From NCBI GenBank assembly GCA_014871385.1, contig CM026421.1:27990435-28054434 (forward strand): a stretch of DNA of 64,000 nucleotides, given 5' to 3'. Positions 56,534-64,000 of this stretch are shown here, piece by piece (the first letter of the stretch is position 1; each line of letters opens with the position of its first letter). The notes under the pieces were generated by a model, which worked only from the letters and a program-made list of their open reading frames with translations, had not been told where the DNA came from and ran no database searches. Position numbers and translations under genes: made by a program. This DNA is from Ceratodon purpureus (Eukaryota; Streptophyta; Bryopsida; Pseudoditrichales; Ditrichaceae).

Positions 56534-58003
56534 ATGACATACAAAAGGTCTAGAGGGTCTCGACAGCAGCGGACCAAGACCTCTGGTCCAAACGATGCTG
56601 CTGAGAGTGGCGAGGAATTGGTCCAGAATTCTGTGGAAGAGACCTCTACCGACCAATGGTATTGTGCAGAGGAATTTGACCAGCCTTTCGATCTAGGGGA
56701 TATTCAAGGAGATGTGCGCGACAAGATGATCGTAGCAGCTCCAATGTTGATGGGTCGGTACGCTGAGTATGGCAGAGGATTTTTTACAGACGTAGTGGGC
56801 TTATGTGATCACGGACCTCTAATCAGGAATGTCGCAAAGGTGTACAGTTTTATAAGGGACGAGGAGATTGGCGCAGTATGGAAGGAAGGAGCTACAAAGG
56901 GGCGCTACGAACTGGCTAGGTGTGAAGATCCTGAGCTGCTCAAGAAGTTTCGGCACCATTTCTTTAAGGTATATGGGAACAAGCCCGACAACACCTACTT
57001 TCCTTTACGATTTCTCAAGGCTTGTTATGCAACCTTTGTTCATAACAAGCCGGTCAATTGGTGCGCTGAGGCCCTTGATCGGCATAGTGCGCGATTGAAG
57101 AATGCAAGGAGAAATCCTGCTAAGTTGGGACCGATTGCCACTCGATGTCAAGTAGAGGGCCTTTGTAGAATTATACAGGAGCTGTCATGGAAGTCAGGGG
57201 AAGATGCCACAAATGTGCAAGAACTGTTAGCTGCTCAGGAGGAAGAACGTGGGCGTAGTAATGAGATGATCTCTGTCAAGATTGTCTTTGAGGAATCTGT
57301 GAAGAAATTCAATGCAGCTTTGGAGAAGATGACCACTGAGGCTACAGATGTCGCGGAGGAGGCTCTGAACTTGAAGTATTCTGAATTACAAAAGAAGTCA
57401 AGGCGCGTCTTAATTGAAGGGGGAGCAGCGCAGGAATACAAGGCTTTAACAAGTGAGATGGAGTCCATTTCAGAGCAGATTGCTAAGCTACGAGATACTG
57501 AGTCACAACTACAAAGCCGAGTACTTGAACTCAGGTCTGAAGTTAACAAGCACAAGTTCTCTCTAAATTCATCAACTTTGGCATGGGAGAGCGCCAAGGC
57601 TAATGTGGAGAAGGTTAGAGGGAAGATGCTTACCATGAAGACTCCAAAAGTTTTCGACTATCCGCATGAGTCAATACCTCCTTTGGGTATTTTGGGGCAG
57701 GATACATGCTCTTACTGCGGATTATGATTTGTTTGGAAAGCCGCGGTTCTATGTTCTTGTGGGTGCTTTTTACATTCCTCTTGCGTTGCAGAATTGGTTG
57801 CTAGTCAAAATTGGAAGTGCCGAAAGTGTAAGGACCAGCTTCTTGCCTCATCGCCCTTGCATTTTACTGGTCAATGGGTTGCTCAGTTTGGTGGAGAGCT
57901 GGACCAGCAACAGCGCACCGAATGTGCTGGATTCTCTGATGTTCTTCGGATAGTAAAAGAGCAGGCTCTTAAATCTGGACCAAGTGCACATGGAGCCAAA
58001 TAA
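56534..58003 (+). CDS. Spliced gene related to the LTR-encoded proteins
   Basis: CDS join(56534..57686,57792..58003), 454 codons plus stop; the intron TTGG|gtattt to gttgcag|AA keeps the frame. Start ATG 56,534 (MTYKRSRGSRQQRT). The N-terminal half shares a motif order with the LTR proteins: KVYSF (AYGF), GRYELARCEDPE (NGYEIDACKDRR), KVYGNKPDNT (ILYPQKPAQV), NKPVNW (ERPVNW), then KLGPIATRC (PLSPYLFHL). A coiled coil follows (about 230-370: LTSEMESISEQIAKLRDTES), then a short exon 2 with CRKCKDQ. Either it is the cellular or MULE-borne relative of the LTR ORF or a decayed LTR copy; the intron and intact frame favour the former. Confidence 0.65.
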
Positions 58004-58029
58004 TAGAAAACAGGTAGAGTATGTTTGAA

Positions 58030-59479
58030 TTGAAAGGGACAATACATTTTGAAGACAATTGTATTTGGTTGTTGTTTGTTCTTCAATTCCTCGAAACTTA
58101 TTTGCTTCTTTTAATACTTCTGGATTTAGGCACCTTGTTTTTTAGTACTATTTTGAATATGAACTTTTTGACCCTTCTCCTCTAAAATCAGTATTCAAGT
58201 TTCTCACTATTATGTTAACTTATAGAATGAAGTATCCATGTTAACATTCTATTGTTGATTATCTTCGTGGAATTTAAAAAGAGAAACTGTAATATTGTTT
58301 CAGCTAAAAAAAAATGTACAGTCACAGTATTGATACAATCTGATTTTAGGGGTTCATCAATTCTTAATTTTATTCCAAAATGTTATTGTGTTATACAGAT
58401 TCCCTAATCAACAGATGGAATTACTACTTTGTAGAATTACTGCGGGATGTTATAGTTAAGTAAATGATAATATAACCATATATCTTATAACATGGAATAT
58501 TTAGGATATTAGATGGTAGAAAATAATACCTTAGTATGATGGAGTTGTTGGTGCTTGAATAATAAACGTTTTTTTTTTTTAATTGCGTGCAAATGTAATA
58601 TTTGCAAAACTGTTGGTGCAAATCAAGTTCATGAGTTTATTAACTTGATAAAACAAACAGAACACAGGAGGGATTCCAATATAAAAAATGAGCAAAACCA
58701 AGAATTTTTTACTCAATGTTCTGTCACCTGATGGATTAAAAAGAGAAAGGGGAGGGGAGGGGAAGGAGACGGGAGAGGGGAGGGGATGGGAAGGAGACGG
58801 GACCAGGGGGGATGGGAACGAGACGGGGGAGGGGAAGGGGAGGGGAAGGGGATGCGGAGGGGATGGGGAGGGGATGGGGAGGGGATGGGGAGGAAAGGGA
58901 AGGGGGGAGGGGAAGGGGAAGGGGGGAGGGGAAGGGGAAGGGGATGGGGAGGGGAAGGGGAGGGGAAGGAAGGGGGGAGGGGAAGGGGATGGGGAGGGGA
59001 AGGTGAGGGTAGGGAAGGGGGGAGGGGAAGGGGAGGGGAAGGGGAGGGGAAGGGAGGGAAGGGGGGAGGGGAAGGGGAGGGGAAGGGGAGGGGAAGGGGA
59101 GGGGAAGGGGAGGGGAAGGGGAGGGGAAGGGAGGGAAGGGGGGAGGGGAAGGGGATGGGAGGGAAGGGGGGAGGGGAAGGGGATGGGAGGGAAGGGGGGA
59201 GGGGAAGGGGATGGGGAGGGGAAGGGGATGGAGAGGGGAAGGGGGGAGGGGAAGGGGAGGGGATGGGAATGAAATATAAAAACGGTTAACCATTAAAATG
59301 AAATGAAAGAGACAATACACTTTGAAACCAATTATATCAGGTTGCTCTTTGTTCTTGAATTCTGCGAATATTATGTACTCCTTTGAATACTTTTGTTTTT
59401 CAGAACCTTGTCCCTTAGTACTATTATGAATGTGAACTATTTAAGCTTTCTTCCCACAAAATCAGAATTCAAATTAACC
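58030..59479 (+). repeat. Diverged direct repeat of ~175 bp flanking the polypurine tract
   Basis: 58,030-58,203 and 59,302-59,479 share GACAATACA, TTTGTTCTT, CTTTTAATACTT/CTTTGAATACTT, CCTTAGTACTATT/TTTAGTACTATT and AAAATCAG, in order. The first copy begins right after the stop codon of the gene at 56,534, so the second looks like a duplicated 3' flank. Divergence by eye is substantial (about one fifth to one quarter). Confidence 0.65.
58744..59273 (+). repeat. ~530-bp polypurine tract (GGGGA/GGGGAA)n
   Basis: Almost pure purine on the plus strand, built of GGGGA, GGGGAA, GGGAA and occasional GGGGAT. Runs of four or more G at short intervals can form G-quadruplexes, and the mirror symmetry favours triplex (H-DNA). 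Long frames on both strands here ([15 protein letters not shown]) are compositional only. Confidence 0.9.
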
Positions 59480-60889
59480 AGAATTTGTCAACTAACCAAA
59501 TTCAAAAATAACATTTAGAAACAATGAAAGTATGTGGCCATTCCAAAAGATCCACCCATGGGCTGCTTCCAACCATAACTGAAAAGCCCAAAAGAACCTG
59601 CAAAATATCAATACAAACATCAACAAGTGTGTTCGGCTTCAAACTTCATGGTGATCTTAATAGATGGGAACAATGACCTAGATCAAGAGCAAGAATACCA
59701 ATTACTTGATCCCTCAAATGAAGACCATCATCGAAAATGTCAGTGTTACAGCTGTCTGCGTTCCTTGATCTTAAATGTGCACTTGATCGAAAACACATTT
59801 ACTAAAACATATTCGAAAACCCAATCAAGTAAATGCTACTGCATACATCACAAGAAATGCTGACAATATATCCTGTGTATCCAGCCTCCATCCATGCCTT
59901 TCCAATGGTAACAAAGAAAATCTTAGTGGAAGCATGTACGATCCTGCAATTTAATGCATAAAACAAGTGTTATCTGTTTGGTCATGGTTTTCTTGTTTGA
60001 AAATTCAAAGTAGGAAATGGAAGACTGTGATGCTTACTAAAAAAATATGCTCACTAATTGTTCCCAAATGAATGTAAGATTTACATTAAAAACATGTGAA
60101 ATTGTCTTATTATAAAATGCCTAACCCACCTCTTGAAAAAGTTTCAAAAAAAAGTTGTACTTCCGAAAGTTTGGGTTTCTATCTTTTAACTTCTATTATC
60201 TTGTTTTTCATACTATCAAAAAACCATGGAAACCAGACCTGCAACAAACAATATCATATAGGCTGCTTTAGCATACCTCATAGAAGTCCAATTCAAGATT
60301 TCTTTGTTGCATGGCATTCTTGTGCTCATAGTGTCGATTCCAATAATATGACAAATTCCTTGCTGAGTTTTCCACCAAAGAGAGTGTTTGTTTCTGGCAT
60401 AAACTTGTTCTTCTCAAAGTGCAAAGTTGCCCGGAGACCCTCTTGGCAATTGTTTAACTGCTAAAGAATGTTCTCAGTCCCACATCATACCAATTGGCTA
60501 GTAACTTGTCCCTTTTTTTTTTTTCAGTCAGTCTCTTTCCGCTCTCCATCTCTACAACGGGATAGTCCAGAACTGTACCAAGTACATTGCTATATGAACA
60601 TGTGCAGAGGAATTTATGCGTACATACCCAATAAATATATAAGCTTCAACTAAACTATAATTTCACTGTTATTTGACTTGGACATGCGAATCGTTTGACT
60701 TTTTGCTTTTGACTTTTTGGATCCTCCAAGTATTATTTAAAATGTTTACAGGGCTGCCTTAGTGTTTACTTTGAACAACTGCAAGGCCACGTTAGACTGA
60801 AGCAGAAATTTATGTGGATTGTGGCAATTTGCTTACTGGATATGCAACAAAAAACAAGGATTCAAATAGTCGTGTGAGAAGATAGAATG
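59480..60889. other. No supported gene
   Basis: AT-rich DNA 3' of the minus-strand pseudogene. Open frames at 59,627-59,863 and 60,096-60,464 (plus) show no recognisable domain. Confidence 0.45.
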
Positions 60890-63261
60890 CTATGGAGAAA
60901 ACATATCGTCACTTTCTATTGCACTGTGGTCAATATATTGCAAAACTCTAGGGTCATAGCTACGCGGTGACGAGGACGCACTCGAACTATGCTCAGACTC
61001 CTCTGCAAGGGCCTGAGCTCTCGCCTCGGCGTATGATGGAAGCCTCCAGGTATTTTCAAAATCGAAATTCGATTCGCTGGAAGGAGATGTTGCACTCATG
61101 CGACTGCAAGACATTTTCATTAATTAGAATTTATGTAGCACAATGAGATACAATCAATATTGAAGTGAATGGTATTTTCGTGTCAGTATAAGACTTACTC
61201 ACATAAATCTATTTTTTCCTCTTCAGGATATGGAGCTTCTTCATCAGACAGCTCCTGGACATCGGTCTGATCGGCAGCCGAGTTATTTGTAGGGGGCGTT
61301 TGGAGTGATAGCAGAACATCCTCATAGATTTCGCTGTCCCCTTCAAGAGCAACAATATTCCTGTTGGTTGATAATGCAGCACGGACCGAGGCACCTGTAA
61401 GAAAAAATTGTTAGATTCATATGGTAGTTATGACAGAATATGACAGAATATGATCAATATATATTCACTTATGAGTTCAAAATAAAAAACCCTTTGATAT
61501 GAATTTAAACCTGTTCCAGCTGTTAGGTCGACGATCGTGCCATTTAACGGACAAGTTCCAGAAATAAGAGACTGTAGAAGAGCATACGACTTCTCTTTTG
61601 GGCCCCTCCATGGCTTGCCGTTACTCCTCTTAAGACAGTCGTTATCGGTAACAAAGTTGAATAGCACATCGTCCTTTGCCAGGTTAGTCATGCCCATTCC
61701 CTTGCTCGAGGGTAGGAGAAGAGGCTTTGGCTGCCTAGGTACCGATGCCCCTAAGGATCGGACAAGCAGGAATGCCTTGAACTTCAAGGTCTAATAACCA
61801 AGACAGAGGAAACATTAGAATCACAACCTCTAATACAATAAAAGGCAATCATTTCGTAAGACCAAATAATAAATACTATGCAGATTTGCAGAAAAATCTT
61901 ACATAGCTGCTGGGGTCAATGGGATGAGTCAAGTGGAGTGCGTTGATTATAGACCACTCCTTCATCTCTTTGAGATTGTTGTTGTTCAGAAAAGCAATCA
62001 ACTCCTTCTTGAAGTGTGTGCTATCCGGACCAAAAATCAACAACGCTCCATCGTCATGCAAATAACCACCGCAAAAACCAATCACAAATTTAATAAAGGA
62101 CTTAACTTGCTGGTTCCAAGCGGGGTACTTGTGTGGGTGGATCAGAGACTCCAGGAACCGGGAGGCCGTCTGGAAAATCCGCAATAACGAGGTCCACTCC
62201 GGGCTTGAACATTAGCTTTCCAGAAAAATAAAAATCCCGTTTTTCACCTGCCTGAATTCCCACAAAAGACAATAAGTAATATGATCAATAAAAGTATGTG
62301 CTTAATCTAAATACAATGAAGGATTGAACGAATTACCTTCAGGAGTAAGTGAACCATGTCATCAAAGCTTTTGGGGAATTTCTTGTGCTTGTTCTTGTAG
62401 TCCATCATGTTTGGAAACGTGTCGTTCAGGATCAAAACTTGCGAGCTATGTCCTGAACTCGAGGTTGGCTGGGATATGACCAAGGACTTCAGTGATGGCG
62501 GAATGAGTGGGGTACCTGAGTCTGGGTCTTGTACTTCAACATGGGGCTTTTTCTGAGGTTGAGGTTTTGGAGCAGGAGACTTCGTATGTATTGGTGCTAC
62601 CTCAGAAGGAGGTGGTTTCTCAACCATGTCGCCACTCGCGGCCGTAGTAGCAGGAATATCTTCATCCAGAGTCTCTTCGTCCAAATCTGCAGCTTTGCGT
62701 TTGCCACCTCGAGGCTTGGTCGCACCGGCTGCCCTTCTGGTTTTCTTTGTCGCATTCGGAGAGACACCTGCTTTTGCTGGAGCAGGGGCAAGGGTCGCAA
62801 GAGTAGGCTGGAGCGAGTCCCGGAGTTGCACATCAAAGGGGGGTGGTTTCTTAACGGGGCAGTCAAGGTACCATCCACAACGATCATAGTGACAGTTGTC
62901 CCAAGCCTTTAAAATAGCTGGGGTGAACATGCATTCGGGACTAGTGGTGTCCAAGTAGGTGGGGAAGAAGGCAGGTACCCGAACACGGCCTTCCTTGGAA
63001 GCAAAACGTACTTAAAATATCTGTACAGAATTCTCCTCAGAGCTGGCTGGAAATTAGGCTGTTGATCCTTTGTTTTGTTCTTGTGAGCCTGATCTGGTCC
63101 CATGAATTCTCTAAAAAAGCGATATCCCAAAGAGAGCATCGCATGCCCTCGACATAGTCAAATATGCTTTCAATAGGGTTCTCGCCTTCTGGACAGAAAT
63201 TGATTTTCACCCCGAGGTCGGTAACCACTGCCTCGAAGAGCTCCTCCGCTTCCACTGCCAA
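60890..63261 (-). pseudogene. C-terminal copy of the methyltransferase-like gene (E3), frameshifted
   Basis: Exons about 63,261-62,337, 62,251-61,899, 61,790-61,511, 61,396-61,203 and 61,113-60,890 align with exons 10-15 of the gene at 17,111: RYFKYVLLP (RYFKRELLP), CGWYLDC (CWYLDC), GVDLVIADFPD (GVDLIIVDIPE), VSDPPT (identical), HDDGALLIF (QNDGALCII), PWRGPKEK (PWRGPREK) and VDLTAGTG (LDWKAGTG). The last introns are in the same places. Three single-base shifts fall in short homopolymers: A6 at 63,113-63,118, CCC near 62,978 and G4 at 62,122-62,125. The intron between exons 10 and 11 of the E1 gene is absent. The heptads, 57-aa repeat and ParB-like part are not found before the satellite at 63,502. 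Confidence 0.75.
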
Positions 63262-63501
63262 CTGAACAATCCAGTATGTAGTTAAGAAACCTCTGGTCAT
63301 GAAAATACGCACTAGTTAAAATGAAATGACTATTTACACTAAGGTTGCAACCCGAATAACTTATCCAAATAAGGGTGGAAACAATCATCATTCCAATCAG
63401 TTCACGGTGGTTCAAAACTCAGGCAAACATACAAAAAACGAGCCCAGCGAGCTCTTTTTAGCCAACAAAGCCACAAATCTTGAGTAACAAATACTGCTTT
63501 G

Positions 63502-64000
63502 GTACTGCCGTTGACGGCAGTACATGCGAAGTCACCACTCATGCGAAGTCCCCACTCGTGAAAAATGTACTGCCGTTAACGGCAGTACCAAAGCAGCGAG
63601 TCATTAAGTTATAATGATGGAAAGAAAACGAATCAACATAAATAAAAAAAAACCGTGTCTCGACAGAACTATATAAGTCACCATGATTTAAGGTATTAAA
63701 CCCAAAAAAAATGGAAGGCATTTGTACTGCCGTTAACGGCAGTACATCTGGAACCCCCTGCCGTCACACAAAAATGGGAAGACTATGTACTGCCGTTAAC
63801 GGCAGTACCAAAGCAGCGAGTCATTAAATTATAATTATGTGAAGAAAACGAATCAGCATATAATAAAAAAAACCGTGTCTCGACAGATATAAATAAGTCA
63901 CTATGAATTTAAGTCATTAACCTAAAAAATTTGGAAGGCATTTGTACTGCCGTTAACGGCAGTACATCTGGACCCCCCTAACGTCACAAAAAAATGGGAA
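63502..64000. repeat. 220-bp satellite with paired perfect palindromes
   Basis: The palindrome TACTGCCGTTAACGGCAGTA (22 bp with the flanking G and C) occurs at 63,567, 63,724, 63,787 and 63,944, and with one change (GTTGAC) at 63,502. Spacing alternates 157 and 63 bp, so the unit is exactly 220 bp with two palindromes. Shared unit text includes CAAAGCAGCGAGTCATTAA, AAAACCGTGTCTCGACAG and TTGGAAGGCATTTGTACTGC. The array runs off the window. Confidence 0.85.

Larger units (their letters stand above)
54539..64000. mobile_element. E3: third MULE, left part only
   Basis: The left end GGGGAAAGTTAGC with GCGAGCGGAGAGC units and CCCTATAACCGTGGA matches the E1 left end, and the match extends to about 55,000. 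Gene order follows E1: small plus-strand gene, then (after an extra spliced gene) a minus-strand copy of the methyltransferase-like gene. The right end and any transposase are beyond 64,000. The nine bases before the end are TGTGCGCAA (54,530-54,538), the predicted target duplication. Confidence 0.65.

Noticed and set aside
58688-59320. Long Gly/Glu- and Pro/Ser-rich frames on both strands
   Set aside because: Pure translation of the polypurine tract; no start context or domain.
63502-64000. CRISPR-like array
   Set aside because: Two palindromes alternate with conserved, not variable, spacers in a 220-bp tandem unit, and the genome is a plant's; this is satellite DNA.

Overview
The window is nuclear DNA of a land plant. 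Genes are spliced with GT-AG introns, intergenic DNA is AT-rich, there are two F-box/kelch-type genes, a Ty3/gypsy retrotransposon primed by an Asp-tRNA-type site, and Mutator-like (MULE) transposases. Sequence alone does not fix the species; a bryophyte or other non-seed lineage is my guess, at low confidence. Most of the window from 16 kb onward is nested mobile DNA.

Layout. (1) 0.4-10.9 kb: two two-exon minus-strand F-box/kelch-type genes separated by microsatellite-rich DNA and a 736-bp TIR element. (2) 10.9-16.0 kb: AT-rich DNA with no gene I can support. (3) 16,040-47,772: a very large MULE (E1) bounded by inverted ends and a perfect 9-bp target duplication, TTTGAGGAT. It carries a small plus-strand gene, a 15-exon minus-strand gene for a protein with Pol II CTD-like heptads, a ParB-like region and an amino-methyltransferase-like fold, the divergent MULE transposase, and a 150-codon minus ORF. 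(4) Inside the transposase exon sits a 4.2-kb solo LTR (24,991-42,545, TSD TATAG). Inside that solo LTR sits a complete, very young Ty3/gypsy element (27,786-41,150, TSD CGGGC, 3,654-bp LTRs). Each LTR family encodes a long protein within the LTR itself. (5) 48,973-54,538: part of a second MULE (E2) in reverse orientation, with a decayed transposase and the first exon of a divergent partner gene. (6) 54,539 to the window end: the left part of a third MULE (E3), apparently inserted in the first intron of the E2 partner gene. It carries the same kind of small gene, a gene related to the LTR-encoded proteins, a frameshifted copy of the methyltransferase-like gene, a long polypurine tract and a 220-bp satellite with a perfect palindrome.

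How the parts fit. E1 and E3 share the order: left end, small plus-strand gene, minus-strand methyltransferase-like gene. E1 and E2 share a divergent pair of transposase and partner gene. I therefore infer a MULE lineage that carries the ParB/methyltransferase-like gene as a standing second gene. By analogy with the accessory genes of VANDAL MULEs it could modify or counter host chromatin, but that function is inference. The E1 and E2 transposase copies are broken, and the E3 copy of the partner gene is frameshifted; the E1 partner gene is open throughout.
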